A program made the translations under genes and the position numbers. A stretch of 6,567 nt of DNA, from positions 1 through 6,567 of the forward strand of contig JAJYCM010000155.1 in the NCBI GenBank assembly GCA_021778375.1. Direction: 5' to 3'. Origin of the DNA: Bacteroidota bacterium (GTDB lineage: Bacteria > Bacteroidota > Ignavibacteria > Ignavibacteriales > Ignavibacteriaceae). How positions within the stretch are numbered: position 1 is the stretch's first letter; each line of letters starts with the position of its first letter. Shown here piece by piece: positions 1-6,392 of the stretch. Under the pieces are notes generated by a model. That model did not search any database. It was not told where the DNA came from and worked only from the letters and a program-made list of their open reading frames with translations.

Positions 1-27
1 CAAAAAGTTCACCAATATAATCTTATA

Positions 28-1311
28 CTATTCGATTTTCTTTTTTCCGAACTCAGGGTCAATAGATAAGAATTTAACAATAAGGATCCCGGGTATCATC
101 GTCAAAAGGACCCATACAAAGAAATGCTTATACCCAAGCAATTCCTGAAGCTCACCGCTGAATAACCTTGGTATCATCATGCTCAACGCCATAAATCCGG
201 TTGCAATTGCATAGTGTGAGGTTTTGTACTCACCTACAACAATATAAATCATATAAAGCATATATGCCGTAAACCCGAACCCATAACAGAATTGTTCTAT
301 TGCAACCATAGAGGAAATGATATAAAAACTTGATGGCTGGTTATAGGATAGGAAAATATATACTAAAGCAGGAATATTAATAGCAATAAACATAGGCCAC
401 AGCCAAAACTTTAAGCCGTTTCGAGCTGCGAGCAGACCGCCTACAATCCCGCCGAGTGATAGCGCAATTACACCCACTGTCCCATAAACAAATCCTATCT
501 GAATAGTTGTTAGACCTAATCCCCCGACATTTCTTGGGTCTTTTAGAAAGAGTTGTGCAATTGTAATTAGCTGTGCTTCACCCATTCTATAGATAAGAAG
601 AAATGCGATAATTAAACCGATTTTTTCTTTTTTAAAGAAAAGGAGAAAAGTTTTAAAGAAATTCTTTACAGGATTATTTGTTTCGGTATTAAAGACTGCC
701 TTATCGGCGGCCGGATAAGGAAGGATAAAATTATGATATACAAAGAAGAGGAAGAATATTATAGTTAATATTAAGAAGACCGTAGACCAGGCATTAGGTA
801 TATTTCCGCTTTTTTCAAGCTCCCCAGCAATTATAACAAGAAAACCTTGTGCAGTAATAATAGCTAATCTGTAAAATGTGCTTCGTATCCCGGTAAAATA
901 AGCTTGCTTATGCACGTCTAATCCGAGCATATAAAAACCATCTGCCGCGATATCATGTGTAGCGGAACTGAACGCCATTAAAAAGAAGAATATGATAGTA
1001 AACAAAAGAAAATTTGGAAGATGTAACGATAGAGAAACGCCTAATAATCCGAGAGCGACAATAAATTGCATTAAGATAATCCAAAATCGTTTTTTCTTTA
1101 CCATATCGATAATTGGACTCCATAAAGGCTTAATTACCCAAGGTAAATACAAAATACCGGTGTAGAATCCGATTTTTGCATTTGAGACTCCCATCCTTTT
1201 ATACATAATTACTGAAACCAACATAACAAGCGCATAAGGTATCCCTTCTGCATAATAAAGTGAGGGGACCCAAGTCCATGGATTTCTCGATTCTACCTTT
1301 TCTCTCGACAT
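28..1311 (-). CDS. AmpG-like MFS permease (predicted muropeptide or amino-sugar importer)
   Basis: A 427-residue inner-membrane transporter of the major facilitator superfamily, closest in character to the AmpG branch, whose known members import anhydro-muropeptides during peptidoglycan recycling. About 12 hydrophobic segments can be seen, roughly at residues 14-36, 47-69, 76-96, 100-122, 143-163, 174-195, 230-250, 270-295, 302-322, 330-357, 366-386 and 396-416, with a polar central loop near 200-228. Family-like motifs are KPLWSPIIDMVKKKR (61-75, the loop after helix 2), ATHDIAADGFY (117-127), IRSTFYRLA (142-150) and YRMGEAQL (241-248). The ATG at 1311 is supported by an AGGAG nine bases upstream, the best ribosome binding site in the window. 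It is the last complete gene of the block, 113 bp after the sugar kinase. The substrate is inferred from family and neighbours; another glycan fragment or a free amino sugar is possible. The AmpG-like class is fairly secure, the exact substrate is not. Confidence 0.85.
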   Translation of the reverse strand: MSREKVESRNPWTWVPSLYYAEGIPYALVMLVSVIMYKRMGVSNAKIGFYTGILYLPWVIKPLWSPIIDMVKKKRFWIILMQFIVALGLLGVSLSLHLPNFLLFTIIFFFLMAFSSATHDIAADGFYMLGLDVHKQAYFTGIRSTFYRLAIITAQGFLVIIAGELEKSGNIPNAWSTVFLILTIIFFLFFVYHNFILPYPAADKAVFNTETNNPVKNFFKTFLLFFKKEKIGLIIAFLLIYRMGEAQLITIAQLFLKDPRNVGGLGLTTIQIGFVYGTVGVIALSLGGIVGGLLAARNGLKFWLWPMFIAINIPALVYIFLSYNQPSSFYIISSMVAIEQFCYGFGFTAYMLYMIYIVVGEYKTSHYAIATGFMALSMMIPRLFSGELQELLGYKHFFVWVLLTMIPGILIVKFLSIDPEFGKKKIE

Positions 1312-1424
1312 AATATTGTTCTCCTGATTTAAGATAAGCGTACCAGACGCTCATTCTCTATTGGATGAAAAAACAAATTACTTTATTCTAAGCAGTAAAT
1401 ATAATAATCGGAAGTAATTAAGGT
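1312..1424 (-). promoter_or_regulatory. Leader of the permease gene: ribosome binding site and small hairpin
   Basis: This 113-bp gap is the largest inside the gene block. On the minus strand CAGGAG (1326-1321) sits nine bases before the permease ATG, an ordinary Shine-Dalgarno spacing; the other genes of the block have much weaker sites. About ten bases further upstream, 1351-1337 forms a hairpin with five-base arms AGCGT and ACGCT around a five-base loop. It is not followed by a run of T on the minus strand, so it does not look like an intrinsic terminator. The length of the gap leaves room for an internal promoter, but I see no convincing promoter boxes. The permease may be expressed both with the operon and separately. 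Confidence 0.5.
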
Positions 1425-2348
1425 TTATTCTTTTAGTAATCTCTTAATCATAAGAAGCGCACCGATTTCAGGAGGATTTTCCGCCTCAATTAAATTAACC
1501 TTCGGCAATTTTGCTGCAATTTTTTCACGCAAGGTTCTTGAAAAAATATTATCGCTATTTAATAATCCGCCTATGAAGGCTAGATTCAAAACTGGTTGAT
1601 TTAATTTTTTAATCATCGTTTCAATGAGTAATATGAGTCCATCTGACTCCTTGTCAATAATCCGCAGGGCAATTTTATCATTATTAACTGCAGCATCCAG
1701 AACAAGCGGAGCAGCTGAAGCAATATTAAAATTGTCTTTATATACTTTTGTAATTAATATTTCGGAGGATGTAATATTGAATCTCTCACCAGCTAGTTTT
1801 GTGATATCGGAATGTTCTCCTATTCCGTCAAATTCTTTAGCAACTGCGGCTAGCCCCTTTTGCCCTATTGAATATCCGCTTCCTTCATCTCCTAAAAATC
1901 TGCCGAATCCTCCTACCCGATGGATATTACCCTCCGGATCTTTTCCGAACATTATAGATCCGGTACCGGCAATAAGTATGCTGCCCGGTTTACCGGAGAA
2001 AGCGCCTTCAAGCGCAATTCGAGCATCGCTTTCGACCAATACTTCTTCAAATTCTACTCCTTTTGTCTTAGCAAAGGAGATTAAACTTTTTTCTAAACGC
2101 TCCGCATCAGTACGTCTTCCGCCTCCGGTAACCCCAATCAATATAAAATTTATATCAGTAAAATTAAGGTTTAATTGAGATAGACATTTTTGAATTAATT
2201 CAAAAATAACCTGAGAAACTTCGTCAGTTCCAGAGATCAAAAAGTTTGACTGTCCTCCGGTGCATTTTGACAAAATATTTCCTTCGGCATCTGCAATTAC
2301 ACAATTAGTTTTTGTGCCTCCGCCGTCTATTCCAATGTAATATTTCAT
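1425..2348 (-). CDS. BadF/BadG/BcrA/BcrD-type sugar kinase (N-acetylglucosamine/N-acetylmuramate kinase-like)
   Basis: A 307-residue cytosolic kinase of the ASKHA (acetate kinase, sugar kinase, Hsp70, actin) fold, of the length usual for N-acetylhexosamine kinases of this family. The N-terminal phosphate-1 motif is DGGGTKT (8-14). D108 in ESDAR is the likely catalytic base, the phosphate-2 region is IAGTGS (126-131), followed by the conserved GDEGSGYSIG (153-162), and the adenosine motif is FIGGLL (258-263). Known relatives include animal N-acetylglucosamine kinase and the bacterial N-acetylmuramic acid kinase MurK, which make 6-phosphates; the family name also covers activators of 2-hydroxyacyl-CoA dehydratases, but those carry an iron-sulfur cysteine pair not seen here. 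The start is ATG with only a weak GAG-like site upstream. The gene lies 51 bp after the DUF4922 gene and before the AmpG-like permease, so phosphorylation of an imported amino sugar is the simplest role. GlcNAc, MurNAc or another hexosamine cannot be told apart by eye. Confidence 0.85.
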   Translation of the reverse strand: MKYYIGIDGGGTKTNCVIADAEGNILSKCTGGQSNFLISGTDEVSQVIFELIQKCLSQLNLNFTDINFILIGVTGGGRRTDAERLEKSLISFAKTKGVEFEEVLVESDARIALEGAFSGKPGSILIAGTGSIMFGKDPEGNIHRVGGFGRFLGDEGSGYSIGQKGLAAVAKEFDGIGEHSDITKLAGERFNITSSEILITKVYKDNFNIASAAPLVLDAAVNNDKIALRIIDKESDGLILLIETMIKKLNQPVLNLAFIGGLLNSDNIFSRTLREKIAAKLPKVNLIEAENPPEIGALLMIKRLLKE

Positions 2349-2399
2349 ATCAGAATTTACTCAATGTTTAGATTTTAAAAAATTAAAAAAATAATTTGT

Positions 2400-3428
2400 T
2401 TAGTTCTCGAATTTTTCAATTAAAACTTTAATAAGATATCCAAATTTATCTTTATCGAAGGAGACTTCATTAAATATTTCGATTAGGATATTTTTTGTTA
2501 TCCGCTCAAAATCTTTTTCCAGAGGCGTTATGCAAACACCTCCGATATCAACTGCCGCCGGGCTAAGTAATATTTTATTTTCATCACTTGCAAAAAAGTG
2601 AGATGGACGATGCTTCTCACGTAAAAAGACAACTATCCTCCAGCCGGCATCATTATCATAAAAAGATAAAATGTTCATTTTCGGTTCTTCGGCACTTTCG
2701 GAAATCGCCTCGTAGACAGAATAAAAAATTTCGAAATATTTTATTATTATATTTTTATCTTTTGATTCAAAGGAAATAAACCTTCTAAGCAGGTCATCTA
2801 CGCCAAAGATAGAAATGTCATTTGTCGAATAAACTTTTTTACCAAATTTTTCTTTAAGGAAATTATATTCCTTATCGACAGGCATAAAATATTTATTACC
2901 GGCTTGAAAGTGAAGATGATCAGGAGCAGAGGCGCCGCATTTAGGTCCATTGTAAAATACCGAATACTGAGATGACAAATCTTTGCTAAGAGACAAAAGA
3001 GTATCTATGGAATTTTTAATCTGCTGCGGGGAATGATCAATATTAGCTAAAGTAAAATGCTCGGGGAAAATCGGGAAAGGATTACAAAGGATAATAATGC
3101 TATCGCGGTATAATATTCCTTTTTGATCGGAAGGAAGATTCTGTTTGCATAGAAAACATTGTCTTTCTTTGATTGATGCATCATCCACTTTAGCAGAAGT
3201 AGAAATTATTCTGCCAGGATTAAATTGTACTCTTATAGTAAAGCCATCAAAAAGGAATTCTTTAACCTTAATTAATTTTAACGAATCATATCCTTCGGCA
3301 AGCTGCGGCCAATTTTTCTTCTGTTGCTCAAGTAAAGCTTTGGAAGCATTTCCAAAGTCGTTTAAAGAAATAAATTTTTCTATTTCTATATCGGAATATA
3401 AAATATCGTTATTCAATTTCGATTTCAT
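2400..3428 (-). CDS. DUF4922 protein, HIT/GalT-like nucleotidyltransferase or NDP-sugar phosphorylase
   Basis: A 342-residue protein that I recognise as the DUF4922 type. It resembles the HIT superfamily branch with galactose-1-phosphate uridylyltransferase and GDP-hexose phosphorylases (plant VTC2, animal GDPGP1). The key motif is HLHFQ (171-175): the second histidine, H173, would form the nucleotidyl intermediate, with Q175 placed as in GalT-type enzymes. A CFLC pair (C91, C94), with C164 and H124 in FPEHF, may bind a metal. The C-terminal block has EKHRPSHF (271-278) and SPAAVDIGGVCITP (289-302). No signal peptide or membrane segment is seen, so it should be cytosolic. Start choice: the frame opens further upstream with TTG at 3500, overlapping the glycosyltransferase gene by 47 bases, but those 24 extra residues are unlike the rest and an ATG at 3428 leaves a normal 25-bp gap, so I use ATG. 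The reaction is inferred: phosphorolysis of a nucleotide sugar, or nucleotidyl transfer to a sugar phosphate. The substrate is unknown. Confidence 0.78.
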   Translation of the reverse strand: MKSKLNNDILYSDIEIEKFISLNDFGNASKALLEQQKKNWPQLAEGYDSLKLIKVKEFLFDGFTIRVQFNPGRIISTSAKVDDASIKERQCFLCKQNLPSDQKGILYRDSIIILCNPFPIFPEHFTLANIDHSPQQIKNSIDTLLSLSKDLSSQYSVFYNGPKCGASAPDHLHFQAGNKYFMPVDKEYNFLKEKFGKKVYSTNDISIFGVDDLLRRFISFESKDKNIIIKYFEIFYSVYEAISESAEEPKMNILSFYDNDAGWRIVVFLREKHRPSHFFASDENKILLSPAAVDIGGVCITPLEKDFERITKNILIEIFNEVSFDKDKFGYLIKVLIEKFEN

Positions 3429-3453
3429 TTGTGAAGTATAGATGGACTTAATA

Positions 3454-4920
3454 TCATTTAGAATTAGCCAGATTCTTATTCTGCCTGGACATAATTTCAA
3501 TAGTTCTAATTCTGTCTTTATAAATGTTATAAGTATTTTGTTTTTCTATAGACAATGCAGAATCGCTATTTTCTTCCCATCTTCGGCAAAAATAAATTGA
3601 TTCAAATATTCTGCTTATTTTATAATTACGTGAGATTGCAAGACTAATAGCATAATCTTCACCATAGCTTACATTCGGAATTTTAATACTGCGTAAAACA
3701 GGGGTATAATAAGCACGAGGAGCACCTAAGCCGTTAATTCGAAGGGCATTATTGCGTCCATTTTCCGGTGTCCATTCACGGTGGTCAATTATACCCGGAG
3801 GAAGTTCATTTAATTTAAAATCAGTTAACGTGTAACTGCCTATTACCATTGCGCATTTTTCCCGTTTAAATGTATCAACAATTTTCTGAAGAGTATCGGT
3901 TCCTTTATAAATATCATCGCTGTCAAGCTGGACTGAAAACATTCCGCAATCTTTATGATGGACTGCTTCATTCCAGCAGCCGCCTATCCCTAAATCTTTT
4001 CTAACCGGAATTAAATGATTTACTTTCTCGTTTTTATCCGCAAATTCTTTTATAATATCCGTTGTACCGTCGGTAGAATAATTATCCACAACAAAAAGAT
4101 TAAAGTTGAAATTTGTATTTTGATTAAGGACAGATTGAATTGCATCTCTAATAGTTTTAACCCGGTTTTTAACTGGAATTATTACGGATGCTTCATACAA
4201 AAACGTTTTTTCCTCAAAATTGATTTGGTCAAATTCAGGTTTTAGATAAGCGCCAATTTTTTTTAAATGTTCCGTTGCTGCTTTTTCCATTTCAATTTGA
4301 ACATCGCGATTTTTGGGATTAACATAATCAAAAAGTTTTTCGCCGGATTTTCTTAAATCGGTTGCAATGGTTGAATATAAATATTCCGGTATTCTTAAAA
4401 TATTTTTACTTCGTGAAATATTTAGACAAAGATCATAAAGCCCGGCAAATTTATAATCAAAAGATTGTTCATAATTCTTCATTGCTTCTTTAGTAATAAA
4501 AAGAAGCGGGCCGAAATTAAAATCGTCTCTTATACTTCCTAATTGGTAGTCAATTAAAGGATGAGGCTTCTTTTCTTCACCCTTTATTTCCAGATAATCC
4601 GAGAATAACAAACCGGAACCCGTATTTTCAGCAACATACAAGAACCTTTCGAGTGCAAACTGACCTAATTCAATCATAATATCTTGAGTCAAGAAAAGGA
4701 TATAATCAGAATTTGCATTTCCCTTGATAAGATTTATTGTTTTTGAATCAAAAGGGTTTTCAATTTTCAATATCTTAGTCCCCGCAATCTTTGTTTTGCA
4801 ATCGAGTGGGGACAGTAAAAAAATTTGAGAAATAAAACTGAACTTTTGAAGTTCTTGAACAAGAAATTTTGTAAAATCATGTTCGTTGTAGAGAAGAAAA
4901 ACAGATACTTGTTTTGACAT
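3454..4920 (-). CDS. Cytosolic glycosyltransferase with two tandem family 2 (GT-A) domains
   Basis: A 488-residue protein with two glycosyltransferase-like halves. The C-terminal half (about 240-480) is a canonical GT2 domain: VIIPVKNR (246-253), VDNYSTDGT (278-286), GIGGCWNEAV (311-320), the metal- and nucleotide-binding DSDD (333-336) and YGEDYA (419-424), whose acidic pair is the likely catalytic base. HREWTPENGRNNALRINGLG (380-399) appears to be a strongly conserved signature of this subfamily. The N-terminal half (1 to about 215) keeps the outline of the fold (VSVFLLYNEHD 5-15, LLFSDYLE 104-111, AGLYDLCLNISR 159-170) but has no clear DxD, so it is probably degenerate or a binding domain. 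There are no membrane segments, so the enzyme is cytosolic or peripheral. It starts at ATG with a weak GGAAATGA upstream, 50 bp after the SpoIID-like gene and just before the DUF4922 gene. Donor and acceptor are unknown; a nucleotide sugar linked to the DUF4922 enzyme is a reasonable guess. Confidence 0.82.
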   Translation of the reverse strand: MSKQVSVFLLYNEHDFTKFLVQELQKFSFISQIFLLSPLDCKTKIAGTKILKIENPFDSKTINLIKGNANSDYILFLTQDIMIELGQFALERFLYVAENTGSGLLFSDYLEIKGEEKKPHPLIDYQLGSIRDDFNFGPLLFITKEAMKNYEQSFDYKFAGLYDLCLNISRSKNILRIPEYLYSTIATDLRKSGEKLFDYVNPKNRDVQIEMEKAATEHLKKIGAYLKPEFDQINFEEKTFLYEASVIIPVKNRVKTIRDAIQSVLNQNTNFNFNLFVVDNYSTDGTTDIIKEFADKNEKVNHLIPVRKDLGIGGCWNEAVHHKDCGMFSVQLDSDDIYKGTDTLQKIVDTFKREKCAMVIGSYTLTDFKLNELPPGIIDHREWTPENGRNNALRINGLGAPRAYYTPVLRSIKIPNVSYGEDYAISLAISRNYKISRIFESIYFCRRWEENSDSALSIEKQNTYNIYKDRIRTIEIMSRQNKNLANSK

Positions 4921-4970
4921 TTTAATTCATTTCCATTTTTTGAAAAGAGTGAAAAAAAGACAAATAATAA

Positions 4971-6320
4971 TCAATAGATTTTTTTTAACTGAGCATTTTT
5001 GAAATAATGAAGAAGGATTTCATCATACATGCGCCCTTCGGCAGCCATAACAGCGGCACCAATTTGGCAAAGTCCAACGCCGTGTCCCCAACCGGCACCT
5101 ATTATTGAAAACCTTTGCGGTACCCCATTTAAAAGATCAAATTTTTCGATGACAATGGCAGAACTATACAGGTGGCTTGGAGAAAGAATGCGCCGTATTT
5201 CCAGTTCTTTGCCGATAGTTAAAGTCTTTTTCTTCCCGACGATTTTTAATTTTATTAATCTTGCCGAATCGCCGCGTTCTATAGGAATTAGATCGATTAT
5301 TTCTCCGAAATCAATTCCGCTTTTATTTTTAATTACTTCAGAAATCTCATTCTGCGAAAAGATAATTTTCCATCTGTAGAAGTCAGTAGTTTCCTGGTCA
5401 TAGTCAAGAAGGATTTGAGAAAGAATTTTTTTATCCGTCGTATTACAATATGCAGGAGGATTTGCCTTAATCCATTTTTGGGCGTTTGCTTCAGTAGAGA
5501 AGTCAAGATTAAAATTATCCGGTTTAACTGCATAGTCAATAACTGCTTTTAAATAACTATGCTTTACCGGTTCCCAAACGTTTTCAAATGATTCTGAAAT
5601 ACCTCCGCAAGATTTAGAAAAGCGCGCATCGCAAATTTGGTCATCGCTAATTAAAACCATCCCGGAAGTTTCGCCCACGGCTTGGATTACAGTTGAGGTA
5701 GAAATTTTTGTAATCCCTTGATAACGCTGACAATGATCATCCGCGCAAACATCAAAAAGACTATGATCCTCTCTATCGTACCATTTAATTAATTCACCGT
5801 TAGATTCCTGACCATTCTGGAAGTTATTTATTTTCGCCTTCTTAGAATTTTCCATTTGCGCAAGCAGCCAGCTTCTTGTAACGATAGCATGCGCTTTTAA
5901 AAGTTCAATCGAACTTTTAGGGCTCATTTCCGATGAATTAACACTTACCAGATAATTTTCGACCGGTAATATATTAATTGCTAAGACATTATCATTTTCT
6001 TTAATTAATTTCAGCGATCCAGAAAACAATTGATTTTCTTTCCGTTCCCAGTGGAATTTCACGCCGATAGTAACTTCATTTATTAAAAAAGAACATTTAA
6101 GAAAATTATCCGGTTCAAAAATAATTTCATCAAGCGCCTCAATTTCATCAGATTTTGATATGCATAAGATTTTGTCATGCAGCAACCCTGCCGTAAAAAT
6201 GCCATTGAATAATTGCTTATGACCTAGAACCCTAAAATCCCCTCGAAGTTCAAAAGTAATCTTCTTTTCAGATAATATTCCCACTTTTACTAATGGGTAT
6301 TTTTCATTTTGTAAAATCAT
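4971..6320 (-). CDS. SpoIID/LytB-domain protein, predicted peptidoglycan glycan-cleaving enzyme without signal peptide
   Basis: A 449-residue member of the SpoIID/LytB family; Bacillus SpoIID is a lytic transglycosylase acting on denuded peptidoglycan strands and LytB is an amidase enhancer. Visible landmarks are an N-terminal beta-rich part with VKVGI and ITFEL (11-25), the core ENYLVSVNSSEMSP (121-134) where E131 likely matches the catalytic glutamate of SpoIID, LKAHAIVTRSW (141-151), CADDHCQRYQG (192-202), SCGGISESFENVW (237-249) and the C-terminal GAGWGHGVGLCQIGAAVMA (408-426). The CADDHC cysteine pair looks typical of a Bacteroidota subfamily and is absent from what I recall of SpoIID itself. 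Unlike classical exported members, the N-terminus has no hydrophobic signal or anchor, and the protein carries several cysteines, so it is probably cytosolic. The ATG at 6320 is the only ATG before residue 131; no Shine-Dalgarno is visible. It is the first gene of the block in this window. Family assignment is firm; location and substrate are inference. Confidence 0.87.
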   Translation of the reverse strand: MILQNEKYPLVKVGILSEKKITFELRGDFRVLGHKQLFNGIFTAGLLHDKILCISKSDEIEALDEIIFEPDNFLKCSFLINEVTIGVKFHWERKENQLFSGSLKLIKENDNVLAINILPVENYLVSVNSSEMSPKSSIELLKAHAIVTRSWLLAQMENSKKAKINNFQNGQESNGELIKWYDREDHSLFDVCADDHCQRYQGITKISTSTVIQAVGETSGMVLISDDQICDARFSKSCGGISESFENVWEPVKHSYLKAVIDYAVKPDNFNLDFSTEANAQKWIKANPPAYCNTTDKKILSQILLDYDQETTDFYRWKIIFSQNEISEVIKNKSGIDFGEIIDLIPIERGDSARLIKLKIVGKKKTLTIGKELEIRRILSPSHLYSSAIVIEKFDLLNGVPQRFSIIGAGWGHGVGLCQIGAAVMAAEGRMYDEILLHYFKNAQLKKIY

Positions 6321-6323
6321 AGC

Positions 6324-6335
6324 ACGGCAAGCCGT
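6324..6335. repeat. Short inverted repeat next to the SpoIID-like start codon
   Basis: ACGGC and GCCGT flank a two-base AA spacer. On the mRNA of the SpoIID-like gene this lies only three bases before the ATG, exactly where a ribosome binding site would be expected, and no purine-rich site replaces it. With a two-base loop the RNA hairpin would have to open its inner pair, so stability is modest. It could be a regulator-binding site, a translation-affecting structure, or chance. Confidence 0.35.
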
Positions 6336-6350
6336 AATTTTGGATTATGA

Positions 6351-6392
6351 ATCCGCCGCGGCGGATGAACCTTGCCTATTGGCAGGCAGGTT
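6351..6392. repeat. GC-rich REP-like palindromic element in the AT-rich spacer
   Basis: Two palindromic units lie back to back. The first, 6351-6366, is a perfect 16-base palindrome, ATCCGCCGCGGCGGAT. The second, 6368-6392, can fold with outer arms AACCT and AGGTT, an inner stem TGCC/GGCA around a TATT loop, and a three-base GGC bulge on the right side, where GGCA is duplicated. The GC content is far above the surrounding spacer, which suggests an inserted repeat rather than local drift. I recall units of this kind, CCGCCGCGGCGG and GGCAGGCAGG palindromes, as dispersed intergenic repeats in environmental bacterial genomes, but copy number cannot be judged from one window. No transposase is present here. 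Confidence 0.5.

Noticed and set aside
1..27. Possible beginning of a next minus-strand gene with a TTG or GTG codon
   Set aside because: Only nine codons are readable, without ATG or a clear ribosome binding site, so a gene cannot be supported.
1312..1424. Intrinsic terminator between the kinase and permease genes
   Set aside because: The hairpin arms are only five bases and no T-run follows on the minus strand.
1624..2178. Plus-strand open frame of 184 codons
   Set aside because: It lies wholly inside the sugar kinase gene on the opposite strand, and its Ser/Pro-rich translation shows no domain; the kinase motifs on the minus strand are unmistakable.
5029..5379. Plus-strand open frame of 116 codons
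   Set aside because: It is antisense to the conserved C-terminal part of the SpoIID-like gene and has no recognisable protein features.
5333..5539. Second minus-strand frame of 68 codons, possible frameshift fragment
   Set aside because: It overlaps the SpoIID-like gene in another frame; the main frame is continuous with motifs on both sides, so there is no sign of a frameshift.
6324..6392. CRISPR array
   Set aside because: The palindromes differ from one another and there are no regularly spaced identical repeats.
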